From positions 124,001-188,000 of the forward strand of contig CAKPQH010000001.1 in NCBI GenBank assembly GCA_934178475.1: a stretch of DNA of 64,000 nucleotides, read 5' to 3'. The notes under the pieces were generated by a model. It was not told the DNA's origin and ran no database searches. It was given only the letters and a program-made list of their open reading frames with translations. Positions 1-8,596 of the stretch are shown here, piece after piece. How positions within the stretch are numbered: position 1 is the first letter of the stretch; each line of letters opens with the position of its first letter. A program made the position numbers and the translations under genes. The DNA comes from an uncultured Clostridia bacterium. Lineage in GTDB: Bacteria > Bacillota > Clostridia > TANB77 > CAG-508.

Positions 1-1
1 C

Positions 2-364
2 TTGAATTTTTATACAACTATAGGCTTTAAAATAAAATATGAAAGGCCTGAAAATAAATTCGCTTTTATATATTTTAATAAAATACAATTTATGTTACAA
101 GAATTATCTAGTAATGATAAATGGAATGTAGGAACTCTTACATATCCTTTTGGTAATGGTATAAATTTTCAATTAGAAGTTACTAATATAGACAAAATAT
201 ATTATAACTTAAAAAAACAAAAATATAAAATATCTTTTGATATTGAAGAAAATTGGTATAGACAAGAAAACAAATTATTAGGCAACAAAGAATTTTTAAT
301 TCAAGATCCAGATGGTTATTTATTAAGATTTTTTGAAGATATAGGAGAAAAAGATATATGTTAA
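2..364 (+). CDS. VOC-fold (glyoxalase/bleomycin-resistance type) protein, 5' partial
   Basis: The reading frame is open to the window edge, so the N terminus is cut off. The TTG at position 2 is in frame but is unlikely to be the true start, because 'NFYTTIGFKI' is normally preceded by about ten residues in this family. What remains matches the vicinal-oxygen-chelate fold: an opening 'FYTTIGFKIKYERPENKFAF' strand pattern and a closing 'QDPDGYLLRF' motif, typical of bleomycin-binding and glyoxalase-like proteins. Such proteins bind small molecules or metals; the substrate here is unknown. The stop overlaps the next gene (ATGTTAA), so the two are probably translationally coupled. The family call is firm; drug resistance is not established. 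Confidence 0.8.
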   Translation: MNFYTTIGFKIKYERPENKFAFIYFNKIQFMLQELSSNDKWNVGTLTYPFGNGINFQLEVTNIDKIYYNLKKQKYKISFDIEENWYRQENKLLGNKEFLIQDPDGYLLRFFEDIGEKDIC

Positions 365-819
365 AAATATATAATTTAAAAGATAAACCAGAATATATTG
401 AAGAAGTCGCTATTTTGACTCAAAAAGAATGGGGTAATCAAGTCTACCCATCAAAAGAATTCAATAACAAAGTAACTAAAAAAATCGAAAAAATAAAACT
501 CAATTTTAGCAATCCATACTATTGTAAATTAATTTTACTAAAAGACTCTACTTTAATAGGTTTTATTTCAATTTTCCAATATGATATAGATAACAGATAT
601 GACTTATCCCCTTGTTATTCAACAATGTTTATAAAAGAAGAATATCGTAATCGTGGATATTCTAAAATTTTAAATTCTGCTATATTAAAAGAAGCTAGAA
701 ATAGAGATTTTAAAAAAATATATTTAAAAACTTCTCTATCAAACTATTATGAAAAATTTGGTGCAAAATATCTAGAAGATTTAAATGATAACGAAAAAAT
801 TTATTATTTTGAATTATAA
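358..819 (+). CDS. GNAT-family N-acetyltransferase
   Basis: This 153-residue protein has the size and layout of a single-domain GNAT acetyltransferase, which moves an acetyl group from acetyl-CoA to an amine. The acetyl-CoA-binding signature is visible as 'EEYRNRGYSKIL' (the R/Q-x-x-G-x-G/A loop) at about residues 94-105, following the strand 'YSTMFIKEEY'. A tyrosine near the end ('SNYYEKFGAKY') sits where the family often has its general acid. The ATG overlaps the stop of the upstream VOC gene by 7 bases, which suggests a two-gene unit, perhaps for small-molecule modification or resistance. The substrate cannot be read from sequence. Confidence 0.85.
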   Translation: MLKIYNLKDKPEYIEEVAILTQKEWGNQVYPSKEFNNKVTKKIEKIKLNFSNPYYCKLILLKDSTLIGFISIFQYDIDNRYDLSPCYSTMFIKEEYRNRGYSKILNSAILKEARNRDFKKIYLKTSLSNYYEKFGAKYLEDLNDNEKIYYFEL

Positions 820-838
820 TTTTTAATTGACTATTTTA

Positions 839-867
839 TTTACAAACACATAAAATCGTGATATTAT
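839..867 (+). promoter_or_regulatory. Predicted sigma-A promoter of the beta-CASP hydrolase
   Basis: TTTACA (839-844), a 17-base spacer and TATTAT (862-867), with TG one base before the -10 (an extended -10). The implied start near 874 leaves a leader of about 105 bases. Confidence 0.55.
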
Positions 868-874
868 ATTAACA

Positions 875-920
875 TAATGTAGCTTTATATACATTAAATT
901 ATTGTCTAATGTAGGAGGTG
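875..920 (+). promoter_or_regulatory. Leader with two mutually exclusive 7-bp hairpins and an unused Shine-Dalgarno
   Basis: TAATGTA (875-881) can pair with TACATTA (890-896), which can equally pair with a second TAATGTA (907-913) lying directly against GGAGGTG (914-920). No convincing start codon follows that GGAGGTG. The gene's own start at 981 has a separate AAAGGAGAA. This could be a regulatory switch or a leader-peptide remnant. The arms are seen; the function is inferred. Confidence 0.35.
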
Positions 921-980
921 AATTTAGTAGTTATTGTTTTATTAGTCCCAAATTTATAATAAAAGAAAGGAGAATTCTAT

Positions 981-2396
981 ATGGGAATACGGAACAATTT
1001 TTACGCAGACATCATGGCCTTTCATCCAGAAGTAACAGGTTCATGTATTTTAGTAGTTGTAAAATATCCAAACGGAAACACATCAAAATTTATTGTTGAT
1101 TGTGGTTTATTTCAAGAATCAAAATACTCTGAATACAACAATAAGCTATTTTTCAATGCTGACGAATTAGATTTTGCTCTTGTCACACATAATCATGTTG
1201 ACCATATTGGTAGATTACCTTTTTTAATGAAAAATGGTTTTTCTAAAAATATATACATGACAAATGACACTCAAAAAATAATTCGGTTAGCTTTAAGTGA
1301 TAGCTACAAAGTCCTAAGAGGTATATCTAAAAGAGAACACAAACAATGTTTATATTCAGAAACTGATGTTGAAAGAACCCTTCATAGTATTGTAGGATGT
1401 AACTATTTTAAAAAAACACAAGTAACACCCAATATAAGTGTTAACTTTCTAAGCAATGGTCACTTAATTGGTGCTGCAATGATTTGGGTACAAATATCTT
1501 TCCCTGAATACGAAGATATTAACATCTTATTCACAGGCGACTATAACAACAAAAATTTATTTTTTGACTTCTTACCTGTTCCAAAAGAATTAAAATCTTT
1601 ACCTTTAACAATTATTCAGGAATCAACCTATGGTGACATGGATTCAAGCAGTATCCAAAAATGTTATGAAAAAAATATAGTTAGCGCAATAAATGAAGGA
1701 AAAACTGTAATTACACCTGTTTTTTCATTGGGTAGATCTCAGGAAATTCTGTATGTATTAAAAACATTGCAGAAATCTGGTAAATTGTCAGATTCAATTC
1801 CAGTTTATTTTGATGGAAAACTTGCAATACAGTACACAAATCTTTATCTTAAAGATGAGTTTAATTTAAATGAAGATATGAAAGATTTTCTTCCTGACAA
1901 TTTAACTTTTATAGATAAAGAAACCCGAGATAATATTTTATATGATAACAATCCTAAAATCATTTTAACCACATCTGGTATGGGATCATATGGACCTGCT
2001 CAAACTTATATACCTGCATATCTTTCTCGAAAGAATGCTCTTATACAATTTACAGGCTATACAGCTGAAGGTACACTTGGCAACAGACTTAAAACTACTC
2101 CTAAAGGTGAAACTGTAGAAGTAGGCGGTCTAATGGTAATCAAACGTGCAGATGTAGAATATACAACAGAATATTCTGCCCACGCTAAATCAGATGAACT
2201 TATCAGCTTTTTACAGCAGTTTGAAAAATTAAAATTAGTTTTAATAAATCATGGAGAAACTGCTGTGAAAAAAACTTATGCAGAAAAAGTTGTAAAAAAA
2301 GTAGACACACAATATGTAGGTATTTTAGGTGAAGAACATTTATTTAGAATAAATCCTTACGGTTTAGTAAAAACATTAACAACAAAATTCAAGTAA
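981..2396 (+). CDS. MBL-fold beta-CASP metallo-hydrolase (RNA-processing exonuclease-like)
   Basis: This 471-residue protein carries the metallo-beta-lactamase zinc motif H-N-H-V-D-H at residues 70-75. It also has the later 'SNGHLIGAA' histidine, the 'FTGDYNN' aspartate, and the beta-CASP features 'TTSGMGSYGPAQ' and 'EYSAHAKSDEL', with the RMMBL-type ending 'LVLINHGE'. The family includes CPSF73-like and YSH1-like nucleases that cut or trim RNA in the cytoplasm. It is shorter than RNase J and lacks its C-terminal domain, so RNase J is not meant. The ATG at 981 has a good AAAGGAG upstream. It stands alone between its own promoter and terminator. Confidence 0.88.
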   Translation: MGIRNNFYADIMAFHPEVTGSCILVVVKYPNGNTSKFIVDCGLFQESKYSEYNNKLFFNADELDFALVTHNHVDHIGRLPFLMKNGFSKNIYMTNDTQKIIRLALSDSYKVLRGISKREHKQCLYSETDVERTLHSIVGCNYFKKTQVTPNISVNFLSNGHLIGAAMIWVQISFPEYEDINILFTGDYNNKNLFFDFLPVPKELKSLPLTIIQESTYGDMDSSSIQKCYEKNIVSAINEGKTVITPVFSLGRSQEILYVLKTLQKSGKLSDSIPVYFDGKLAIQYTNLYLKDEFNLNEDMKDFLPDNLTFIDKETRDNILYDNNPKIILTTSGMGSYGPAQTYIPAYLSRKNALIQFTGYTAEGTLGNRLKTTPKGETVEVGGLMVIKRADVEYTTEYSAHAKSDELISFLQQFEKLKLVLINHGETAVKKTYAEKVVKKVDTQYVGILGEEHLFRINPYGLVKTLTTKFK

Positions 2397-2400
2397 ACAA

Positions 2401-2425
2401 GAGAGAGGCAATGCCTCTCTCTTTT
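2401..2425 (+). terminator. Rho-independent terminator of the beta-CASP gene
   Basis: GAGAGAGG (2401-2408) pairs perfectly with CCTCTCTC (2414-2421) across a 5-base loop and is followed by TTTT. It lies 4 bases after the stop codon. Confidence 0.9.
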
Positions 2426-2469
2426 CATATATTTTAATATTTTAATATTTCACACTTAGTATTCAAATT

Positions 2470-3972
2470 CTATTTTTCATTCTTTCTAATAAAATCCAAT
2501 TCAAAATAAAATTCTACTCCACCAGCTTTATTTTTTACACCAAAATCATTTTTATAATTATTCATAATAGCTTTTACTAAAGATAACCCTATACCATTAC
2601 CACCATTGTCTCTGTTTCTTGATTCATCTTTTTTATAAAATCTATTCCAAATTCTTACCATATCCTCTTCTGAAAAGTTATCATACGAATTAAAAATTTT
2701 AATTCTCACTTTTCCTTTTTCAAGTTTTATTTCATTTGTTATTTTCATACTTTTAACTCCGTTTACAGGAATAGCATATTTTATAGCATTTGTAACAAAA
2801 TTTGTTAAAACTTGATCAATATAAAACTCATCAGCAAAAACTATAATAGAATCATCTGAAATAGTATTTACTTGTATATTTTCTTTTTCCATCATAACTT
2901 TTGAATTTCTAACAATTTCTTTTTCCATTTCAACAATATCAAATTCATTATTATTAAAATTCATTGAACCATACTCTAACTTCATAAGTTCCAACAATTG
3001 TTTAACCAACTTATCCATTTTAGTTGCTTCATCTAAAATTACTTCTGCATAAAATCTTCTACTTTCATCATCTGTATTTACATTTTCAATTAATCCCTCA
3101 CTATATCCCTGTATTAATGCTATTGGTGTTTTAAGCTCATGAGAAACATCTGAAATAAAACTTTTTCTCATTTCATCAATTTGTGACTTTTCTTCTATAT
3201 CTTTTTCAAGTTCTAAATTAGTACTTTTCAGCTGATTAATTACCGCTTCTAACTTATTAGACATCACGTTAATACTTTTACCTAAATTCTCAATTTCATC
3301 ATTACTATCACTCTCTTTATATTTATGACTAAAATCTAAATTGGACATTTTTTTAGCAATTACATTTAGTTCTTCAATAGGTCTACTAAAAGACTTTGAA
3401 ACCTCAGATACAATAATTCCACCTATTATAATAATAAAAAATGCAATCCAATACAAAAATCTATTAGAAATTTTTACAGCTTCTTCAATTGATGTAATAG
3501 GCATCCTAATAAATAACTTATAATCATTATCTAAATCTGCTATAAGAACTATATATGTTATATTGGTTCCTTTATCTTTTGTTTTACTTATTTTATACTG
3601 TTTCTGTTCTTCTAGAACTTCTGTTTTTGAGTTATTTTCTAAATTCATACCTCTTATCAAAGAATAAAAATCTTTATTTGATGTATAAATATTAATTCCA
3701 TTATTTCCTTTTATTAAAATATCAAAATTATTACTTATAGCAATTCTATCTAATTCATTATCCAACTCTGCTTGTGTATATTCTTTACTATAAAAATCAT
3801 TTATTTTATTATAGACCAATTTTAAAGAATTTTTCTTGCTATATGAATAGAATTTTTCTAACACAATATTATTAATTATAATTAAAAACAAAACTATTGA
3901 TATAACAATAACACAAAGAGAAACAAATAATTTAGTTCTAATTGATGTAAATCTTTGACTTATCTTTTTCAT
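2470..3972 (-). CDS. Sensor histidine kinase (HAMP-HisKA-HATPase)
   Basis: A 500-residue membrane sensor that phosphorylates the response regulator encoded just upstream. Two transmembrane segments (about 14-34 and 171-190) flank an extracellular sensing region of ~135 residues. A HAMP linker follows (to about 245), then the H box 'SDVSHELKTP' with the phosphorylated histidine near residue 278. The N box is 'FVTNAIKYA' (~392) and the G box 'NGGNGIGLSL' (~463). The architecture is that of the ResE/PhoR/VanS class. Its start follows the regulator's stop by 10 bases (AGGTGA site), so the pair is an operon. The signal sensed is unknown. Confidence 0.92.
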   Translation of the reverse strand: MKKISQRFTSIRTKLFVSLCVIVISIVLFLIIINNIVLEKFYSYSKKNSLKLVYNKINDFYSKEYTQAELDNELDRIAISNNFDILIKGNNGINIYTSNKDFYSLIRGMNLENNSKTEVLEEQKQYKISKTKDKGTNITYIVLIADLDNDYKLFIRMPITSIEEAVKISNRFLYWIAFFIIIIGGIIVSEVSKSFSRPIEELNVIAKKMSNLDFSHKYKESDSNDEIENLGKSINVMSNKLEAVINQLKSTNLELEKDIEEKSQIDEMRKSFISDVSHELKTPIALIQGYSEGLIENVNTDDESRRFYAEVILDEATKMDKLVKQLLELMKLEYGSMNFNNNEFDIVEMEKEIVRNSKVMMEKENIQVNTISDDSIIVFADEFYIDQVLTNFVTNAIKYAIPVNGVKSMKITNEIKLEKGKVRIKIFNSYDNFSEEDMVRIWNRFYKKDESRNRDNGGNGIGLSLVKAIMNNYKNDFGVKNKAGGVEFYFELDFIRKNEK

Positions 3973-3982
3973 CTTACTTCAC

Positions 3983-4660
3983 CTATTTTATTTCAAATTT
4001 ATATCCAATTCCTCTTATTGTTTCTATGTACTTTCCTTTTTTTCCTAATTTGTGCCTTATTTTCTTTATATGACTATCTATTGTTCTTGAATCTCCATAG
4101 TAATCATAATTCCATACATTATTTAATATCTTATCTCTTGATAATGCAACTTTTTCATTATCTAGCAAATACTTTAATAATTCATACTCTCTTAAACTTA
4201 ATTCTATATTTTTTCCATCAACAGAAACTGTCCTTCCTTGTTCATCTAATACAATTCCGCCAAAATCCCTTACTTCTTGTTTTTCTTCCTTGCTTCTTTT
4301 TAATATAGCTTCTATCCTAGCAACCAATATTTTAGGACTAAATGGTTTTGAAATATATTCGTCAACTCCAAGTTCAAATCCAAAAAGTTCATCCTGTTCT
4401 TCTCCCCTAGCTGTAAGCATAATCACAGGGACACTAGAGCTTTGTCTTATGCTTCTAAGAACAGTCCATCCATCAATTTTAGGCATCATAACATCTAAAA
4501 TTATCAAATCAATTTTATTTTGATTTTGTTCAAATATATCTATAGCTTCTTGTCCATCCTTAGCTTCTAATATAGAATAACTTTTTACCATTAAAAAATC
4601 TTTTATCAATTTTCTCATTCTAGCTTCATCATCTACAATTAAAATAGTTATATCTTTCAA
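3983..4660 (-). CDS. OmpR/PhoB-family response regulator
   Basis: A 225-residue DNA-binding regulator. The receiver domain shows the acidic pair in 'VDDEARMR' (10-11), the phosphoacceptor aspartate 56 in 'ILDVMMP', the Thr of 'MLTARG' and the Lys of 'YISKPF'. The C-terminal winged helix ('LSLREYELLKYL', 'SRTIDSHIKKIRHKLG', 'RGIGYKF') is of the OmpR type. The start is TTG, supported by AGGAGG seven bases upstream; no in-frame ATG is better placed. It is the first gene of the pair with the kinase. Targets cannot be told from sequence. Confidence 0.93.
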   Translation of the reverse strand: MKDITILIVDDEARMRKLIKDFLMVKSYSILEAKDGQEAIDIFEQNQNKIDLIILDVMMPKIDGWTVLRSIRQSSSVPVIMLTARGEEQDELFGFELGVDEYISKPFSPKILVARIEAILKRSKEEKQEVRDFGGIVLDEQGRTVSVDGKNIELSLREYELLKYLLDNEKVALSRDKILNNVWNYDYYGDSRTIDSHIKKIRHKLGKKGKYIETIRGIGYKFEIK

Positions 4661-4746
4661 ATTTATGCCTCCTATCTTATTATATAATTTTCTTAATGTA
4701 ATATATTATACAATTTATTTATGAATATATTATGTCCTTTTAGAAA

Positions 4747-4780
4747 ATAAAGTTACAAATCCAATAATTTGTAACTTTAT
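4747..4780 (-). terminator. Terminator downstream of rpoD
   Basis: A perfect 14-bp stem, ATAAAGTTACAAAT (4747-4760) with its complement at 4767-4780 and a 6-base loop. Short T runs lie on both sides. It separates rpoD from the two-component operon. Confidence 0.8.
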
Positions 4781-4793
4781 CATTTTTATTCTT

Positions 4794-6029
4794 CTAATTC
4801 ATGTAATCTTTTAACTTTTTGCTTCTGCTTGGATGTCTTAGTTTTCTTAAAGCTTTTGCTTCAATTTGACGTATTCTTTCTCTTGTTACGTCAAATTCTT
4901 TTCCAACTTCTTCAAGAGTTCTTGCTTTTCCATCATCAAGACCAAATCTTAACCTTAAAACTTTTGCTTCTCTAGGTGTTAATGTTGACATTACTTCTTT
5001 TAATTGTTCCTTTAATAATGTATAAGCAGCTGCATCTTGAGGAGCTGGTGAATCTTCATCTTGTATAAAATCCCCTAAATGACTATCATCTTCTTCTCCT
5101 ATAGGAGTTTCAAGAGAAACCGGATCTTGTGCTATTTTTTGAATTTCCATAACCTTTTCAACTGTCATATCCAATTCTTTAGCTAATTCCTCTGGAGATG
5201 GCTCTCTTCCCAACTGTTGTAATAAGTGTCTTGATGTTCTTATAACTTTATTTATTGTTTCCACCATATGAACTGGTATTCTTATTGTTCTTGCTTGGTC
5301 TGCTATTGCTCTTGTTATTGATTGTCTAATCCACCATGTAGCATAAGTACTAAACTTAAATCCTTTAGTATAATCAAACTTCTCTACAGCTTTTATAAGT
5401 CCCATGTTTCCTTCTTGAATTAAATCTAAAAATAACATACCTCTACCAACATATTTTTTAGCAATGCTTACAACCAATCTTAAGTTTGCCTCTGCAAGTT
5501 CTTGTTTAGCTTCTTCATCGTCTTCTAGAATCCTCTTTGCTAAATCTAATTCTTGTTCATATGTTAATAAATGTATTCTTCCAATCTCTCTTAAATACAT
5601 TCTAACAGGATCATCTACATTTATTCCTTCGAAATTGTCCTCAGTTATTGTATCTAATTTTAATTCTTCAACCTCATGTAAATCTTCCTCATTAGGCTCA
5701 TCTTCAAAATCATCACTAAAGACATTATCTCCTAATTCTTCAATAGCATCAAATACTTGTTTCATCTCATCTTGACTTATATCATTTAATTCATTAGCAA
5801 GTTCTCCATAAGTTATTTTTCCTTTTTCTTTAGCCTTTTTTATTATCTTCTCTACTTTTTCCTTAGTTTTATCTGACTCATTATTCGAACTTACCTCTAC
5901 TTCTTTAGGTTTTTTCTCATTATTAGCATCTTTATTTATTTCATCTATTCTTAACTGAGTATTTTCCGCTTCTACTATTTCTTTCTTTTCTTTCTTCGCT
6001 TTCTTTTTATTCACTTTTTCCTCTTTCAA
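4794..6029 (-). CDS. rpoD: Primary sigma factor RpoD (SigA)
   Basis: This is the 411-residue housekeeping sigma factor, which directs RNA polymerase to promoters of the TTGACA/TATAAT type found across this window. Region 1.2 ('DDPVRMYLREIG'), region 2 ('LRLVVSIAKKY', 'LFLDLIQEGNMGLIKAVEKF', 'STYATWWIRQSI') and region 4.2 ('VTRERIRQIEAKALRKLRHP') are all intact. The N terminus has a ~60-residue Lys/Glu-rich extension before a region 1.1-like helical domain ('ITYGELANELND'). It follows dnaG by 11 bases, the classic dnaG-rpoD macromolecular-synthesis operon of low-GC Gram-positives, here without rpsU. Confidence 0.98.
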   Translation of the reverse strand: MKEEKVNKKKAKKEKKEIVEAENTQLRIDEINKDANNEKKPKEVEVSSNNESDKTKEKVEKIIKKAKEKGKITYGELANELNDISQDEMKQVFDAIEELGDNVFSDDFEDEPNEEDLHEVEELKLDTITEDNFEGINVDDPVRMYLREIGRIHLLTYEQELDLAKRILEDDEEAKQELAEANLRLVVSIAKKYVGRGMLFLDLIQEGNMGLIKAVEKFDYTKGFKFSTYATWWIRQSITRAIADQARTIRIPVHMVETINKVIRTSRHLLQQLGREPSPEELAKELDMTVEKVMEIQKIAQDPVSLETPIGEEDDSHLGDFIQDEDSPAPQDAAAYTLLKEQLKEVMSTLTPREAKVLRLRFGLDDGKARTLEEVGKEFDVTRERIRQIEAKALRKLRHPSRSKKLKDYMN

Positions 6030-6040
6030 CTTTTACACCT

Positions 6041-7813
6041 CTACTTAATCTTAACTAATTTTAAAATTATGCTATTTAGCTCTTGTCCTAATTTATTTTT
6101 TTCTTCTTTATCAGTTTCATTTTCAATTTTTTCTAGTAATTCATCTCTTCTTTTTTCAAGTTTCTCTCTTTGATATTTAAGTCTTATATCTTCAAAAGCT
6201 TTATTACTATCTGTTATTCCATAATCTTCTGTCATAATTTCAGTAAGTTTATTTTGTATATTCTCATCTAATAAATTTAATATAGAATTAACATTTACAT
6301 CATTTTGCTCACATTTTTCATATATTTTGCTTAAAATTTCTTTATTTTCTTCATCCTTGAAATCCTCTACAGATATATTTTCTTTTATTTTATTATACAT
6401 CTCTGGAGTATTTACTATCATTGATATAATTGTTTTTTCTCTTCTTTGTACTTCACTTGAAACATAATTTTCTTTTTTTTCTCTTTTTACAATTACAGGT
6501 TTTGCTTTTTCTAAGACTTTCTCATCCTTTTTATTTGCATACTGTAACTTATTTACTTGTCCGAAAATCGCTTCTTTTGATATATTATATCCATCTGCTA
6601 TCTTTTCTATGTATATTTCTTGTTCTATAGTATTATCAATCTTTGAAAATAGTTTAGCGATTTCATTCAAAAATTTAATTTTATCTCCAGCATTTTCCAA
6701 GTTTAAATTTTGTTTCAATATTTTAACCTTAAATTCAATTAAAGATATTGCCTCATCTAGCAATTTTTGAAATCTGGCTGAACCATATTTTAAAATATAT
6801 TCATCTGGATCTTTTGCACCTGTCATTTGTAATATTCTTATATCGCATCCCATGTTTTGCATAACTTCCATAGCTCTCATAATAGCTGTTTGACCAGCAC
6901 CATCAGAATCAAACCCCAATATGACTTGTTCTGTATTTTTTCTAAGAAGCCATCCTTGTTGAGGAGTAAGTGCCGTTCCTAATGCTGCTACTACATTTGT
7001 TATTCCTCTCTGATGAAGTGATATTACATCCATATAACCTTCTACAATTAAAAGTTTTTTTATATCACCTTTTTTAGCAACATTTAATCCAAATAAATTT
7101 CGACCTTTACTATAAACAATATTCTCAGGAGAATTTATATATTTTGGCTTAGAATCATCTAGCACTCTTCCCCCAAAACCTATAACTCTATTTCTTACAT
7201 CAAATATCGGAATCATTAGTCTATTTCTATATCTATCTATATATTTTCCATTATCTGTTTTATTTACTAATCCAGATTCTAATATTTCTTCATCATGAAA
7301 TCCTTGTTTTCTAAGTTCTTTATAAAGCTCATCAAAATTACCCGAAAATCCTATTTTGTAACTTTCTATTGTTTCCATATTTAATTTTCTTTGTTTTACA
7401 TATTCTTGTCCCATTTTTGATCTAGACTCAAATAATCTTTTATGATAATATTCTGCTGCATATGCATTTACTTTGTATACTTTTGCTTTCAACTCTTCTT
7501 TGCTATTATCTGCATTATTATCAATAGGTAATTCAATTTTTGCCCTTTCAGCAAGAACTTCGATTGTTTCTTTAAAACCAAGTCCCTCTATCTTACTTAT
7601 GAAAGTTATTACATTTCCTCCTACGCCACATCCAAAGCAATGAAAAATTTGCTTATCAGGAGACACAGAAAATGATGGTGATTTTTCATTATGAAAAGGA
7701 CATAGTCCAAAATAACTTCTTCCTTTTCTTTTCAAGTGAACGTACTGTGATATAACTTCTATTATGTCATTTGATTGTCTAACTTCTTCTATAATACTAT
7801 CACTATAACGCAC
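6041..7813 (-). CDS. dnaG: DNA primase DnaG
   Basis: DnaG makes the RNA primers for replication and partners with the replicative helicase. The 590-residue protein has the CHC2 zinc ribbon (C38, H41, C59, C62 in 'CPFHNEKSPS...HCFGCG'). The core includes 'IPIFDVRNRVIGFGGR', and the TOPRIM domain has the catalytic Glu in 'LIVEGYMDV' (~258) and the acidic loop 'GFDSDGAG' (~304). The C-terminal ~170 residues are a helical, poorly conserved helicase-binding domain. The start is GTG with GGTGAG upstream. It is transcribed ahead of rpoD. Confidence 0.98.
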   Translation of the reverse strand: MRYSDSIIEEVRQSNDIIEVISQYVHLKRKGRSYFGLCPFHNEKSPSFSVSPDKQIFHCFGCGVGGNVITFISKIEGLGFKETIEVLAERAKIELPIDNNADNSKEELKAKVYKVNAYAAEYYHKRLFESRSKMGQEYVKQRKLNMETIESYKIGFSGNFDELYKELRKQGFHDEEILESGLVNKTDNGKYIDRYRNRLMIPIFDVRNRVIGFGGRVLDDSKPKYINSPENIVYSKGRNLFGLNVAKKGDIKKLLIVEGYMDVISLHQRGITNVVAALGTALTPQQGWLLRKNTEQVILGFDSDGAGQTAIMRAMEVMQNMGCDIRILQMTGAKDPDEYILKYGSARFQKLLDEAISLIEFKVKILKQNLNLENAGDKIKFLNEIAKLFSKIDNTIEQEIYIEKIADGYNISKEAIFGQVNKLQYANKKDEKVLEKAKPVIVKREKKENYVSSEVQRREKTIISMIVNTPEMYNKIKENISVEDFKDEENKEILSKIYEKCEQNDVNVNSILNLLDENIQNKLTEIMTEDYGITDSNKAFEDIRLKYQREKLEKRRDELLEKIENETDKEEKNKLGQELNSIILKLVKIK

Positions 7814-7970
7814 ATTCTCACCACTTTCTTTTTATACCTAGTATTATTATTCGACGCATTTTACATAATTCCCTCTTTTATGATTAAATTTTATAATAAA
7901 CGACCATATTAATTAATTAATAAATAATCTTATTTTGTTAAATAATATACTTATTATATTATTTTTGATA

Positions 7971-7999
7971 TTGTAAAAATCAAAATATTATGCTATTAT
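7971..7999 (+). promoter_or_regulatory. Predicted extended -10 promoter of lemA-htpX
   Basis: TTGTAA (7971-7976), a 17-base spacer and TATTAT (7994-7999), preceded by TGC to give TGnTATTAT. A strong AAGGAGG lies just before the ATG at 8031. This 217-base divergent region also holds the dnaG start; I found no clear dnaG promoter in it. Confidence 0.6.
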
Positions 8000-8030
8000 A
8001 TGAATATATTTATAAAAAGGAGGATTCATT

Positions 8031-8585
8031 ATGGGATGGGTTATTTTAATAATTATTGTTTTAATTATAATTTTTATAATAGGTATGTATAATAGATTAG
8101 TTACTTCAAGATTAAAAGTTGAAAACGCATGGAGTCAAATTGATGTTCAATTACAAAGAAGATTTGATTTGATACCTAATTTTGTTGAAACTGTAAAAGG
8201 ATATATGACTCATGAAAAAGAAACTTTTGAAAAAATAGCTGCACTACGTACATCTTGGGCAAATACCACTTCTATTAAAGATAAAGCAAATTTAGATAAT
8301 GAACTTACAGCTTCATTAAAAACAATTATGGCTATTTCTGAAAATTATCCAGAACTTAAAGCTAATCAAAATTTTATGCAATTATCTGAAGAATTACGTA
8401 ATACAGAAAATAAAATATCTTTTTCTAGACAATTCTTCAATGACTCTGCAACATTTTATAACACTAAATTACAAGTTTTCCCTTCAAACATTATAGCAAA
8501 TATGTTTAATTTTCAACCATTTGACTTATTTAAAGCTGAAAGTGATGAAGCAAGAAAAAATGTAAAAGTAGACTTTTCTAAATAA
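8031..8585 (+). CDS. lemA: LemA family protein
   Basis: LemA proteins are small membrane-anchored helical-bundle proteins of poorly known function, commonly encoded next to HtpX. This one is 184 residues long. An N-terminal membrane segment (residues 2-21) is followed by the family signature 'YNRLVTSRLKVENAWSQIDV' and 'RRFDLIPNFVETVKGYM'. The conserved 'SFSRQFFNDSATFYNTKLQ' and 'FPSNIIANMF' are also present. The bulk of the protein is expected outside the membrane. htpX follows 11 bases downstream, supporting a shared envelope quality-control or stress role. Confidence 0.93.
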   Translation: MGWVILIIIVLIIIFIIGMYNRLVTSRLKVENAWSQIDVQLQRRFDLIPNFVETVKGYMTHEKETFEKIAALRTSWANTTSIKDKANLDNELTASLKTIMAISENYPELKANQNFMQLSEELRNTENKISFSRQFFNDSATFYNTKLQVFPSNIIANMFNFQPFDLFKAESDEARKNVKVDFSK

Positions 8586-8596
8586 TGGAGGCATAA

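Noticed and set aside
902..1099. 65-codon frame overlapping the start of the beta-CASP gene
   Set aside because: It starts at TTG without a ribosome site and runs out of frame across the strongly supported ATG at 981.
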